NCBI GenBank assembly: GCA_026225945.1
Contig: JAMJFZ010001258.1
Coordinates: 13,809,001-13,873,000 of the forward strand
Length of the DNA: 64,000 nucleotides
Reading direction: 5' to 3'
Origin: Cricetomys ansorgei
Taxonomy: Eukaryota; Chordata; Mammalia; Rodentia; Nesomyidae
How positions within the stretch are numbered: position 1 is the stretch's first letter; each line of letters begins with the position of its first letter. The notes below the pieces were generated by a model. The model saw only the letters and a program-made list of their open reading frames with translations, was not told the origin of the DNA and did no database searches. The position numbers and the translations under genes were made by a program. Positions 22,083 to 32,466 of this stretch are shown here, piece after piece.

Positions 22083-22195
22083 TTTTGAGACAGAGTCTCC
22101 CAATATAGTCCAGGCTGGGCTTAAACTCATGAACCCCTGCCTCTTTATCTTTCAAGCCCACAGGATTACAAGCATACATTATCATGCTAAATCTA
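22083..22195 (-). mobile_element. B1 SINE
   Basis: ttgagacagagtctcccaat and agtccaggctgggcttaaac. Confidence 0.75.
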
Positions 22196-22231
22196 GAAAT
22201 AAATATATATATATGTATATATTTAAATTTT

Positions 22232-22470
22232 AGATTTTATTTATCTTTATTTTATGTGTATGCATGTGTTTTATTTTATGTGTTTTGTGTGCGTGTATTA
22301 TCTGTATACTGCATGTGTACAGTATACATAGATACCAGAAGAAGGTATCTGATCCTCTGGAATTGGAATTACAGATGGTTGTGAGCTACCATGTGGGTGC
22401 TGAGAATCAAACCGAGGTCCTCTGCTAGAACAGTCAACGCTCTTAAACTGAGCCATTCTTCCAGCTCCTA
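22232..22470 (-). mobile_element. B2-type SINE
   Basis: gattttatttatctttattt, ctggaattggaattacagat and gagccattcttccagctcct. Preceded by a TA/TATG run. Confidence 0.85.
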
Positions 22471-22512
22471 GGATATATTGTTAAAACTACTAGTTTCAAG
22501 TACCCAATGCAA

Positions 22513-22721
22513 TATTTTTTCAATTTACATGTGTATGTTTGTGTCTATGTCACTGTATGCCACATGTGTACAGGTATTGTGGAGGCCAGAAGGGTGTCAG
22601 ATTCCCTAGGACTGGAATTACAGGCAGTTGTGAGCTGCTCAATGTGGGTGCTGGGAATCAAACTTGAGTCCTCTAGAAGATCAGCAAATGCTCTTAACTG
22701 CCTAGCCATCTCTTAAGCCTT
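22513..22721 (-). mobile_element. B2-type SINE
   Basis: tgtggaggccagaagggtgt, tacaggcagttgtgagctgc and tgctgggaatcaaacttgag. Confidence 0.85.
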
Positions 22722-22859
22722 ACTCAATTCAATTTTAAGATAGTATTTGTCCCAATAATTTAGATACCTTAGAGGAAAAATATATTAGAATTATGTATTT
22801 TATATTACACACACGTATTACTTGTTGAGTAATTTGTTTACAAAACTTTGGTGTTCTTA

Positions 22860-22995
22860 AAGCCAGATACTGGTGCATGCCTGTAAATCCAGAACTCAGG
22901 CTGAAGCAGTAGGATTGAATTCAAGGCCAAACTAAGCCAGAGTATTATAGGAAAGCTGGGGTTACAAAGCAAGACCCTGTCTCAAAAACCAAACA
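22860..22995 (+). mobile_element. B1 SINE (diverged)
   Basis: gccagatactggtgcatgcc and aagcaagaccctgtctcaaa. Confidence 0.7.
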
Positions 22996-23017
22996 AAACA
23001 AAAAATTAAGGGGTTCT

Positions 23018-23165
23018 TTGTTTTTTGTTTGTTTTTCAAGACAGAGTTTCTCTGTGTAGCCCTGGTTGTCCTGGAACTCACTCTGTAGACCAGGCTAACC
23101 TTGATGTACCTGCCTCTGTCTCCTGAGTGCTGGGATTAAAGGCATGCATCACCCACTGCCTGGCT
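23018..23165 (-). mobile_element. B1 SINE with target duplication
   Basis: agacagagtttctctgtgta, actctgtagaccaggctaac and gtgctgggattaaaggcatg. Flanks aattaaggggttcttt (about 23003-23018) and aattagggggttcttt (about 23173-23188) look like a target duplication with one change. Confidence 0.85.
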
Positions 23166-23304
23166 TAAAAAAATTAGGGGGTTCTTTAAGGGAAACTGAG
23201 TATGGTTCCAAAGGATAATAAAGTTCCAAAACAACCTCAAATTCTCCGCATAAAGGAATTTTAAAAGGTCATTTCTTTCCCTTTGACATCCTTTTGGTCT
23301 AAAC

Positions 23305-23370
23305 AGGAAAATAGGAGGAAGAGAGGAAGGTGAAAAAGGAGGAGGAGAAGAAGATGAAGAGAAGAAAAAG
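23305..23370. repeat. Purine (GA)-rich tract
   Basis: Mostly AGG/AAG/GAA units with few interruptions. Confidence 0.75.
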
Positions 23371-23489
23371 AGACTGGAATCCTAGAAAGACTATTCAAAT
23401 CTATCTGTAAGAATCTACTCTTTTTTTCTGCTGCTTTCTATAAATCTTGCTTCAAATGATGTTTACTATGTGGACCTATGTCAGTATAG

Positions 23490-23962
23490 CACTAGGTCTT
23501 TGATAACCAGGTCTGGTTTATGAGGTGTTACCATTCAGCTCTGGACTATCCCCAAACACTCACGTGTGATGAAGACTTTGTCCTCAGCTGGTGGTGTTAA
23601 TGAGAGGTGACTGGATCGTAAGTGTGTTAACCTTATCAATGGATTTGTCCATTGATGAGTTCATAGCTGAATGGCCCGTTAGGAGGTGGGACCTAGTCAG
23701 GTAAAGTAGATCACTGGGGAGCACCTTGAAAGGTGGGTCATCTTGTCCCAGGTTCCTCTGCACTTTCTTTGCTTACTAGACACAAGACAAACAGCTCTGC
23801 CCCACCACACCCTCTCTGCCTTGATGTTTTGTGTCAGCACAGGCTCAGAAACACAAGCGTCAAATGACCATAGCCTGGAATCTTTGAAACTGTGAGTCAA
23901 GATAACTTCTTTACTGGCTTCTTTGGAGTATTTTGTCACAGAAACACAAAACCAACATATTA
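23490..23962 (+). mobile_element. Old MaLR/ERVL-like LTR, family not assigned
   Basis: gagaggtgactggatcgtaa, ttaggaggtgggacctagtc and gtattttgtcacagaaacac follow the order of an ancient mammalian LTR with the ...ttgtcacagcaac... 3' end. No family name is certain. Confidence 0.45.
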
Positions 23963-24304
23963 GGCTTTTAAAGTAAAGCTGCAAATAAAACAAAATGAAA
24001 CTGCTCAAATTCTGATTTTCCAACTTGCTCTAGAAGCAAAACCTAGCCATAGCTTTACAGCAAAGCACCTTATAAAGGTTTTGTCATAGGACCAAGGGAA
24101 TGGCTCAGTTGGCAACATGCTTGCCATGCAAGATGAGAACTTCAGTTTGGATACCCAGTACCAACGTAAAATACAGATGGTCCTTTTCTCTAACTCCAGT
24201 GTTGGTTAGAAACAGAACCCTGGGGTTTACTGGCTAACCAGTCTAGCCCAATCAATGAGCTCCAAGTTCAATGAGAAACCCTGTTTCAAAAAATAAAGTG
24301 AAAA

Positions 24305-24486
24305 AGAGCTGGAGCAATGACTCAGCAGTTAAGAACACATATTGCAGAGGACCTAAGTTCAGTTCCCGGCATTCCATATCAGGTAGCTTACAGCTATTTG
24401 TAATTCTAGCTCCGGGGGATTCAGCGCCTCCTTCTTCCATGGACATTTGCACTCACATGCACACAGACCACCAACACACACACACA
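24305..24486 (+). mobile_element. B2/B3-type SINE (inner)
   Basis: agctggagcaatgactcagc, ttcagttcccggcattccat and a CA-rich tail. Confidence 0.8.
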
Positions 24487-24641
24487 AGTTGGTGGCACAC
24501 ACCATTGATCCCAAGACTCGGGAGGCAGAGGTAGGTGGATCTCTGTGAGTTCCAGGCCAGCCTGGTCTACAGAGTGAGTTCCAGGACAGCCAGAGTTACA
24601 GCAGAGAAACCTTGTTTCAAAAAAAACCAAAAACAACAACA
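24487..24641 (+). mobile_element. B1 SINE (inner)
   Basis: ggtggcacacaccattgatc, cctggtctacagagtgagtt and gttacagcagagaaacc, the right end shared by many B1s in this window. Confidence 0.9.
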
Positions 24642-24914
24642 AAGTGAGGTGGAGAGTTACTGAGGATGACACTTGATGTCTACCTCCAGCCTCTATTTAC
24701 ATGTACATACACATGCACAGACATGCACAGACAGAAACATATGAACAACACACATACACAAACATATACACATAGCAACTGTTCTGCACAGCTGGCAAGT
24801 CTGTATATTATCCTGCTTGCTTGGCACATTGGACTTGGAGGAAAGAAGGAAAGTTTTAATCAAAAGCTATTTTCAAAAGTTAAAGTCCACATACAGTTAG
24901 AGGATGGGAATGTA

Positions 24915-25115
24915 GCTAGCTCAACCCATAGTGTGCTTCCTAATACATGCAAAGCCCTGTGTCTGATCCCGAGTACCACATAAATGAGGCATAAAGGCAC
25001 TTGTAATCTCAGGACTCAAGAGTTAGAGGGAGAAGGACCAGAAATTCAAGATCATCCTTAGCTACCTAGTAAGTTCAAGACCACCCTGGGACACATGAGA
25101 CCTTGTCTCCAAAAG
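24915..25115 (+). mobile_element. B4-type composite (ID + B1)
   Basis: An ID part (gggaatgtagctagctcaac, gtctgatcccgagtacca) followed by a B1 part (acttgtaatctcaggactca, catgagaccttgtctcc). Confidence 0.65.
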
Positions 25116-25137
25116 AAGAGTAGGTGCTGGAGAGGAG

Positions 25138-25446
25138 TCCTGGGGAGATAGCTCATCCAGTGCTTGCTTTGCGAACATGAGGACTTGGATTAATCCCCAG
25201 AGCCCATGTAAAGAAGTTAGGTATGTTGGCATGAGTCTGTAATCCCTGATGAGGCAGAGAGGTGGAGTCGGGTCCCTAGGAACTCACTGGCCAGCAACCT
25301 TAGGTCATTCGACAAATTTCAGGCCAGTGAGAGACCCAATCTCAAAAACAAGATGGATTGCCTGAGGAATATCCAAGGTTTCTCTCTGGCCTCTACATGC
25401 ATGCACATATGTTTGTATGCGCTCTCTCTCGCTCGCTCTCTCTCTC
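25138..25446 (+). mobile_element. B4-type SINE with (CT)n tail
   Basis: ggggagatagctcatccagt, ggccagtgagagacccaatc and cctctacatgcatgcacata, ending in a CTCTCTCGCTCG-type tract at 25421-25446. Confidence 0.75.
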
Positions 25447-25649
25447 CAATCTTTTCTTGGCCTAACTTTTATGCTTATAACTTCCCTGGGCTCTACAGTT
25501 CTTTGTCGTCTGAAGAAATAAAACCATCCCTAGGCTGGGATTTCTACTGGCTTTAAAGTCGATTGTCTTATCTCGATCACCTTACAAAAAGCGAGAAAAG
25601 TTGAATTTCTAGCCAGTGTTCTAAAAACAAATAACTACGGTTAGATGGG

Positions 25650-25727
25650 TAGGGTGTAGCTCAGTGGTGTAGCATGGATGTACCGTGCACAAGACCCTGG
25701 ATTTGATCCCTAGACCCAATCAACAAA
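25650..25727 (+). mobile_element. ID-type SINE
   Basis: gggtgtagctcagtggtgta and ctggatttgatccctagacc keep recognisable A- and B-box-like tRNA sequence. Confidence 0.7.
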
Positions 25728-25799
25728 GTTTAATATACCTAATTAAGGAAGCAAAACTGCCAAGTAAAACCAGACCATTATTTTATTTAAAAAAATAAA

Positions 25800-26022
25800 A
25801 CCCATTTTATTTTTATTTTATGTGTATGACTGCTTTATTCATATGTATCTAGGTGTACCACATTCATGCCTGGTGCCTGTGGAGGCCAGAAGAGGGTGTC
25901 AGATCCCTGGAACTAGAGTTACCAATGGTAGTTAGTCATCACTGTGGGTGCAGAGAATGGGGCCCCGGGTTCTCTGTAAGAATAGCAAGTGTCCTTAACT
26001 CTAAATTATCTCTCCAGTCTCT
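25800..26022 (-). mobile_element. B2-type SINE
   Basis: ttttatttttattttatgtg, ggaggccagaagagggtgtc and taaattatctctccagtctc. Confidence 0.85.
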
Positions 26023-26234
26023 GACCCCCCATTTTCTTATTTAAGCCAGATGGGCAATTTTCTCAGAAGCATCAACAATGGACAAAGAATCAGTAGACCA
26101 AAATTATAGCTTTCTCAGCTAATGAACTTTGTGACCTTGCTCAAACCATGATCTCTCTGTTCTTCTTCTTCTTCTTCTTATGTAGGTCAAGCTAACTAGA
26201 ACAGACTAAAAAAAACACAGACTAAAAATCACCT

Positions 26235-26387
26235 AAAGCTGGGTGGTGGTGGCCTTTAATCCCAGCACTTAGGAGGCAGAGGCAGGCAGATCTCTGTGAG
26301 TTTCAGGCCAGCCTGGTCTACAGAGTGAGTTCCAGGTCAGCCAGAGTTACAACAGAGAAACCCTGTCTAGAAAAACAAACAAAAAAA
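26235..26387 (+). mobile_element. B1 SINE
   Basis: gctgggtggtggtggccttt, gaggcagaggcaggcagatc and gttacaacagagaaaccctg. Flanks cacctaaag / tacctaaaa look like a short target duplication. Confidence 0.9.
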
Positions 26388-27159
26388 TTTACCTAAAAAG
26401 CTGGGCTGGACCACAGATGCATCCAGTTTAGTATATGCTATGTTTTGTTCCCTTTTAAAGCAATACATTAGCTTTTTGAGAATAACTGAAACCATATTTT
26501 GAAACAATGTCATTACAGATTGAGTATCTTTTATTCAAAATACTTGAGACTTAGTAAAGTTTCAATTTTTTTCAGATTTTGGAACATTTGTACTAACATA
26601 ATAAGAGATCTTGGGGATGGGACACAAGTTTATTGTCGTTCCAATATATACATTATATGTAATATATATGCTATAGATAATTTCATACAGCATTTATAAT
26701 ATTTTATGCATTTCTACTGTAACCTATCACATGAAGTCAGGTGTACACTTTTCTATATGTAGCATGTTATTGCTCAAATATTTTTTAAATTCAAAGCATT
26801 TTTTATCTTGGATTTCCAGATTCAGGATGGTCAACACGCACAACAGAAACACAAAAGGGTTTTAGGCTACCTCTCAAATGCACAGAAGCACAGATTGTAC
26901 CTACTCTCTCCTTTAAATTATATTCTGTAATATTTCAACATCCAAAATTTCACTACAAGTACACTGCAATGACATTCATATGGAGTGAGTCCTGAAAATA
27001 TTTCAGGATGAAAGAGGATCCTAAGAATCTTACAGCTTTACGGATTTTAGAAGTCATTTAGTCAAAGTTTCTTATTTTAGAGAAGAAAATAAGAAGACCA
27101 CTACCCCATCCCCCTGAAAAAGTGAATACTAGAAACCAGGACCTCATTAAAAAAAAAAC
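26388..27159. other. 770 bases without a recognised gene or repeat
   Basis: AT-rich, with TA-rich stretches near 26640-26700. Confidence 0.5.
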
Positions 27160-27173
27160 AAAAAAAACTAGGA

Positions 27174-27378
27174 GGGGCTGGAGATGAGGACCAGCAGTTT
27201 AGAGCACATACTGCTTTTGCAGAGGACCCAGGTTCAGTCCCAAGTACCCATGTCCAGTGAACCTCCTGCAACTCCAGCTCCAGGGAGATCTGATGACCCG
27301 CCTGCCTCTGAGGGCACCTGCACTCCAGCACACAGCCCATACACATACAAATAATTCTTTTTAAATTTAAGGAAAAAC
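27174..27378 (+). mobile_element. B2/B3-type SINE with target duplication
   Basis: aggggctggagatgaggacc, gaggacccaggttcagtccc and tccagctccagggagatctg. aaaaactagga flanks both ends. Confidence 0.8.
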
Positions 27379-27633
27379 TAGGAATCCGAGTCCTATTTTC
27401 TCCGTGCACAGCCTAATGGTGCTGACGGTGAGGAGAGCAATTGGGCACCAGCTCTCCTTTCCTGTGGTCAGTCTATCGGTACGGTGCCACAATGAAGTCA
27501 GGTCCTTTCACTGCTTAGAATTCTACCTTCCTGCTTAGAAAGCTGGATACTATCCCTAGCTAAGTCTCAATACTCAGACTTTGCACCTAGTCACCTCACT
27601 GTAACAGAACAGTTATATGTCCGTAACAAGGCA

Positions 27634-27755
27634 GAACTGAGCTGTGCGTGGTAGTACAACCCTGTAATCCTAGCACTCAGGAAGCTGTGGCCAGCTGAGT
27701 TACAGGCTGGTCTGGACTATACAATAAGATCCTGTCTCAATAAAATAAAATAAAT
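27634..27755 (+). mobile_element. B1 SINE
   Basis: ctgtaatcctagcactcagg and ataagatcctgtctcaataa. Confidence 0.75.
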
Positions 27756-27804
27756 TGAATTAAGTAAAACAAACAAAAAGACAGAGCTGACCAGAATCTG
27801 CACT

Positions 27805-28019
27805 TTTTAGATAGAGGGTCTAATGCATCCCAGGCTGACTTTGAACTTGCTATATAGCAGAAAATGACCTTGAACTCTAAATCCTCCGGCCTCCAGCCTC
27901 CAATATCTCCACCTTCTGAGTGCTGGAATTAAAAGCGTGACCCCGTCTATGAGGTGCTCGAGATTGAACCCATGGCCTTGTGGGCCTCACTCTACCAACT
28001 GAGCCCCACCCCTAGCCCA
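27805..28019 (-). mobile_element. B4-type composite (B1 + ID)
   Basis: B1 part catcccaggctgactttgaa and gagtgctggaattaaaagcg; ID part gagattgaacccatggcctt and ccaactgagccccacccc. Confidence 0.7.
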
Positions 28020-28344
28020 CTATCAGTTATCTGTGAGTAAGACAGTAGCATTTTCTCCAAAAGTGTAATGCCTTGTCTTCACAGCCAACCAATAAATAGC
28101 TTGGAGAAGACAATAAAAGTGACCTAATTACTATTTCAAAGCACTAAATGAGACCTAAGGTATTTATAGGTCTGGTGTCAGCCTTGTCCTCATCTACCCT
28201 TCTACATCTTGGATTGCTTACTCCACTCACTGCTCCCATGAAAACTCTGAGCCGAACACTCAGCTAGGACTTGTTACTTCTATACCTCCGTAAACTAGGT
28301 GATGCATGAGTGTCTCTCCGTAAAGACAAAAAACACCCACAGCA
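28020..28344. other. No recognised gene or repeat
   Basis: About 325 bases of unique sequence. Confidence 0.5.
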
Positions 28345-28445
28345 GGCTGAGGGTGAAGTTCAGCTCATAAGAGTACTTACCAGGCATAAATGAGGCCCTA
28401 GGTTGTCGTTCTCCCCCCTCCACTCACACAGACACACACACACAC
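28345..28445 (+). mobile_element. ID-type SINE remnant with (CA)n
   Basis: gggtgaagttcagctcataa and aatgaggccctaggttgtcg, then a CA run at 28428-28445. Confidence 0.55.
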
Positions 28446-28644
28446 CTAGAACAGAAATAGTGAAAAATGCCTTAATAAAAAGACACTGACAGCATTTAGC
28501 ACTTACAACTAACTACTTTATGTTAGAGACCAGTCTGGGCTATGTAGTAAAATCTAGTCTCAAGAAAAAAAGAAGAGAAAAAGAAAAAAAAATAGACTTT
28601 AATCTCTATTATAGGACTCCTAGATAATACTCAAAAAGAATTCA

Positions 28645-28850
28645 TGCTGGACTGGGCATACACTTCAGTTGGTAGAGTGCTTGCCTAACATGCACAAAGC
28701 CCTGGGTTTGATCCTCAGCACAGCATAAACAGAACGAGGTGGGGAAGACACCTGTAATCTCACCACTTTGGAGATGGAGGCAGGAGGATGAGTCTTTTCT
28801 TTTTGGCTACATAAGGTTTAAAGCAAGCCTTGGTTATAAGACAGCCATTC
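28645..28850 (+). mobile_element. B4-type composite (ID + B1)
   Basis: ID part cttcagttggtagagtgctt and ccctgggtttgatcctcagc; B1 part gacacctgtaatctcaccac. Confidence 0.7.
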
Positions 28851-28867
28851 CTCTATTTTTTAAAATA

Positions 28868-29155
28868 TGGGGCTGGGGAGACGGCTCGGTGGGGAAGGTG
28901 TCTACAGCACATGCATGAGTACCCAAGCCACGTGTTATGTGTGTGCCAGTAACCCCAGCACTACCAGGACAGAGACAGGAAGACTGTTAGGGAGTGCTAG
29001 CTGCCAGCCTAGCTCTCCAGGGTCAATGTGAAACTTTGCCTTAAGGTAGCTAAAGTGATACAGCACAACACTGAACATCCTCCTCTAGGCTTTGTATGTG
29101 TGCATGGATGCTCACATCCACACATGTGTATACCCACACACACACAAATAAGATG
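28868..29155 (+). mobile_element. B4-type SINE
   Basis: ggggctggggagacggctcg, tgccagtaaccccagcacta and a CA/TG-rich tail. Confidence 0.7.
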
Positions 29156-29264
29156 TACAGCCATCAAGAAAGGCACTTGAAGTCAACCTCTGGCTTCCAT
29201 CACACACAAACACACATATGCAAACACACGCACACCCAAAACCAGGTAATACACCACATACAGA

Positions 29265-29345
29265 TATGAAAGTTCAAGGTCAGCCCAGCTACATATCAAG
29301 TTCCAAGGCAGCTGAGGATACATGAGACTGTCTCAAAAACAAACA
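29265..29345 (+). mobile_element. B1 SINE right-end fragment
   Basis: gaaagttcaaggtcagccca and gatacatgagactgtctcaa. Confidence 0.6.
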
Positions 29346-29804
29346 AACAAAACCATGTCATTATTTATCTTAGTCTAAAAAGAACCATCGTGTCCCCATA
29401 ACTGTTCAGTTTAGTTCATCTGCACCATAATATAAAAGCTCAGTGGCAAATGGGTTAAAGGGGTGCTAAGGATTATTTAAATCCAAGTGTAGGGCTCTTA
29501 GGAGAAGAGGGTTTCTTTGACCAATTGCCATGAAAGTCCTACCAAAAGAAGGGAGGAGGAAAATAGACAGATCACATTTATTAGGCTTAATTTAAAGAAC
29601 AAGAAACAAGACGGCTTTCTGGTTTGTTTTTGTATTTGAGGCTGAGATTGCAAGAGATAAAGCAACTGACACACTGAAGCAATATTTACACATATATTTG
29701 CAATATACACCATGACTAATTTCAGAGACATGAGAGTGTTGAAGAAGCAGAGAAAGAGGGGAGTGTAAGGTGAATATAATCTTCATATAATAAAAACTCC
29801 AGGG
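29346..29804. other. No recognised gene or repeat
   Basis: About 460 bases. Minus-strand ORFs of 64 and 77 codons here have no recognisable family. Confidence 0.5.
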
Positions 29805-29931
29805 CCTGTAAGATGGTTCAGTGGGTAAAAGTACATATTCCCAAGCTGGATAACCCTGGGATCTATAAGATGGAAAAATAACCTGACTCCTTCAGGTTGT
29901 CTCTACACACACACTAAATAAATAAATAACC
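29805..29931 (+). mobile_element. B2/B3-type SINE, second subtype
   Basis: gtaagatggttcagtgggta and gataaccctgggatctataa, ending in AAAT units. Confidence 0.7.
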
Positions 29932-30015
29932 TACAAAAATATATCAATCTTTAAATCCCAGTAAACATGTAATTTCAATTTATCTTACTGTGAAATCAGC
30001 CTCCACAACGACTTC

Positions 30016-30427
30016 TGTGCCAGCTAGTCTTGTGTTAACTTGACACACAAACTAGAGTCATCTGAAAGGAGGGAACTTTAATTGAGGAAATGCCTCCATA
30101 AGGCCCAGCTGTATTGCATTTTTTAATTAGTGATTGTTGTAGGAGGGCCTAATCCACTGTGGGTCATTCCATCCCTGGGCTGGTGGTCCTGGATTCTAAA
30201 AGATAGTGGGCTGAGCAAGCCAGGGGAGTAAGTTAGAAAGCAGCACCCCTCCATAACCTCTGCATCAGCTCCTACCTCCAGGTTCTGGCCTTGTTTGAGT
30301 TCCTGTCCTGACATTCTCCAGTAATGGACTATGATCTGGAAGTGTAAGCCAAATAAACCCTTTCCTCCCCAGCTGGCTTTTGGTCATGGTGTTTTGTTGC
30401 AGCAATAGAAACCCTAATACTCTGACA
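30016..30427 (+). mobile_element. ORR1-type MaLR solo LTR
   Basis: Starts tgtgccagctagtcttgtgt and ends ctctgaca, with cctgggctggtggtcctgga and gtaagccaaataaacccttt (AATAAA). 412 bases long with a perfect 5-base target duplication acttc (30011-30015 and 30428-30432). Confidence 0.9.
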
Positions 30428-30576
30428 ACTTCCAATGACTCCCCTCTCAGATTTAATAATCTGAGATAATAATAATCCCCTCTCAGATTTATCAGGGTCA
30501 TTTAGTCTATGTGGCCAATACAGTATGACAGAAAGATGATATGTTACTTTTGAAGTTGGATTTAAAAAGAAAGAAT

Positions 30577-30779
30577 GGGGACTGGATAGATGTCTCAGTG
30601 TTTAAGAAAACTTGTTGCTCTTGCAAAGGATATGGGTTCAATTCCTAGCACCAACATGGTGGCTCCCAATCACCCATAACTCTAGTACCAGGGGATCTAA
30701 TTATTCCCTTTTCTGTCCTCCACGGGCACCAGCCATGAATGTACAAAGACATATGGGCAAAACGTTAATACACGTAAGA

Positions 30780-30811
<32 letters not shown>

Positions 30812-30812
30812 A
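30577..30812 (+). mobile_element. B2/B3-type SINE with (AAAT)n tail
   Basis: gggttcaattcctagcacca, aacatggtggctcccaatca and an AAAT run of about 8 units at 30780-30812. Confidence 0.85.
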
Positions 30813-31219
30813 TGGAAAATATTTTTAAGGAGAAAAAAAGGTATGACTTCTTCCTACAAAGCTCAAGGATCTCTAAGGAGGGAGGGGTGCTTGCGAGCAG
30901 AGTAGTGAACGACTGCGGTGACGCTTTCCCTGACGCGACAGGGCCATTGCACACACGGACTCACAGCAGTTCTGACTGTATGCACAAGACTCGCACAAGA
31001 TTAAGCCAGCCAAAGTCATGGCACGAGTGGGAGAGGGGCAAACAGAGCCCCAGTGCTAGATGAGGAGCTACTGGCAGCTGACGGCTGCTGGGAAAGGGAC
31101 AGTTGGTTTCCTTCGGGGCGTGGCCCTGGCAAAGCTTACCGTGCTCGGTAGACAGCTTTACACTCACGCACATACTGGCAGCACTAATTGGACTCAATGG
31201 TGTTTTTAGGAAGAGCCTA

Positions 31220-31386
31220 CGGGGCTGGAGATGGCTCAGCAGTTGAGAACACTTGCTGCTCTTCCAGAGGACCCGAGTTCAGTTCCCAGCACTGACATCA
31301 GGTGACTCACAACCACCTGTTAACTCCTGGTCCAGGGGATCCAATGCTCTCTCTTCTGACCTCTGAAGGCAACTACACACAGTGAT

Positions 31387-31432
<46 letters not shown>

Positions 31433-31455
31433 ACACACTAAAAATAAATCTTTTT
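31220..31455 (+). mobile_element. B2/B3-type SINE inside L1, with (CA)25
   Basis: ggggctggagatggctcagc, cttccagaggacccgagttc and a (CA)n run of about 25 units at 31388-31438. Confidence 0.9.
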
Positions 31456-31464
31456 AAAAAGAAA

Positions 31465-31590
31465 CACAGGCCAGGTAAGGTGACATAGGTCTTTAATCCC
31501 AGCATGTGGGAGGCAGAGGCAAGTGTATCTCTATAAGTTCCAGGCCAGCTAGGACTACATAGTAAGACCCCGTGTCAAAAACAAACAAAA
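31465..31590 (+). mobile_element. B1 SINE inside L1
   Basis: ggccaggtaaggtgacatag, ggaggcagaggcaagtgtat and agtaagaccccgtgtcaaaa. Confidence 0.8.
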
Positions 31591-31728
31591 AGAGAACATA
31601 AAGTTGAGAAGAGAAAATAGTGGGAAATAAAGGGAAATAAAGGAAGAAATGGGGGAACATTTAATCAAAACATTGTACACATATATGAAATTCTCAAACA
31701 ATTAAAAATAAAAAGTCATAGCATCTAG

Positions 31729-31812
31729 ACTGGAGATATAGCTTAGTGATAAACCATGTGCTTAGCATGTAAGCATGAGGCCTTAAGTCTGACTTCACTG
31801 ATTTCCAGCAAC
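31729..31812 (+). mobile_element. ID-type SINE
   Basis: gactggagatatagcttagt and gtgcttagcatgtaagcatg. Confidence 0.6.
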
Positions 31813-31814
31813 AA

Positions 31815-31829
31815 ATACACACACACTCC

Positions 31830-31861
<32 letters not shown>

Positions 31862-31932
31862 GTATATATATACACACACACATATATATACACATACATA
31901 TAAATAAATAAACACACACACACATATATATT
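31815..31932. repeat. Alternating (CA)/(TA)/(TATG) tract
   Basis: About 118 bases of nearly pure alternating purine-pyrimidine. ORFs across it (VCVYIYIYIY-type) are artefacts. Confidence 0.85.
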
Positions 31933-31939
31933 TCTGTTT

Positions 31940-32245
31940 TCCCCCTGTCTCTCCTGGACCATATACCCAGGGGTGAGCCAGCTTCCATGTTTAGCCATCC
32001 TACTGAGAAGCCTACAATATGAAGAACTGAGGCCTCTGGCAAACGGCCATGTGAGCTTAGATGCAAACTTTCCAGTTCAGTTCTGCCTTCAAATGGCTGT
32101 CTCCCTGGCTGAAACCTTGAAAGATCCTACCTATTAGCTAATTAGCCCCCAATTCTTGACTGCCAGAAACTTTTTGAAATATTAAAAAAAAAAAGCCACC
32201 ATATTTTTGGGCAATTTGCTAAACAGCAATAGACAGCATAATATC
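31940..32245 (+). mobile_element. MLT1-type MaLR LTR fossil
   Basis: ggcaaacggccatgtgagct, ccttcaaatggctgtctccc, ccaattcttgactgccagaa and ttgggcaatttgctaaacag, with agcaatagacagcataat, match the MLT1 3' half. Confidence 0.65.
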
Positions 32246-32293
32246 AAACTAAGCAAGTTTTATAGAAAACTATTAGGTAAGAAAGAATTATCT

Positions 32294-32466
32294 GGGCTGG
32301 TGAGATTCCTCAATGGGTAAGTGCTTGCCTCCGTGCCTGACAACTTCAATTCAATCCTCAGGACCAAACTGTGGAAAGAGAACTGTATCCCACAAGTCAT
32401 CCTTTGACCTCCACACCTGCAATGCTGTACACACACACATACACACAAATAAATGTAATAAAAAAG
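32294..32466 (+). mobile_element. B2/B3-type SINE, second subtype
   Basis: gggctggtgagattcctcaa, gtggaaagagaactgtatcc and catcctttgacctccacacc. Confidence 0.75.

Larger units (their letters stand above)
24088..24780 (+). mobile_element. B4-type SINE split by B2 and B1
   Basis: The left part at 24088-24300 has ggaatggctcagttggcaac and gagaaaccctgtttcaaaaa. The right part at 24642-24780 has gagttactgaggatgacact and tacctccagcctctatttac. Between them lie a B2/B3-type SINE and a B1. Confidence 0.6.
30835..31715 (+). mobile_element. Rodent L1 3' UTR, with two SINEs inside
   Basis: agctactggcagctgacggc, cttcggggcgtggccctgg, actggcagcactaattggac and, after the SINEs, catatatgaaattctcaaac are the rodent (Lx-like) L1 3' UTR. 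Non-coding 3' end only. Confidence 0.8.

Noticed and set aside
25650..25727. tRNA-like box sequence (also 35631 and 53408)
   Set aside because: These are ID-type SINEs with A-rich tails, not tRNA genes.
29498..29786. Hydrophobic minus-strand ORFs of 64 and 77 codons
   Set aside because: Short, overlapping in two frames, no signal or domain pattern; consistent with T-rich sequence read in phase.
31694..32066. ORFs with VCVYIYIYIY
   Set aside because: Translation of the alternating CA/TA tract.
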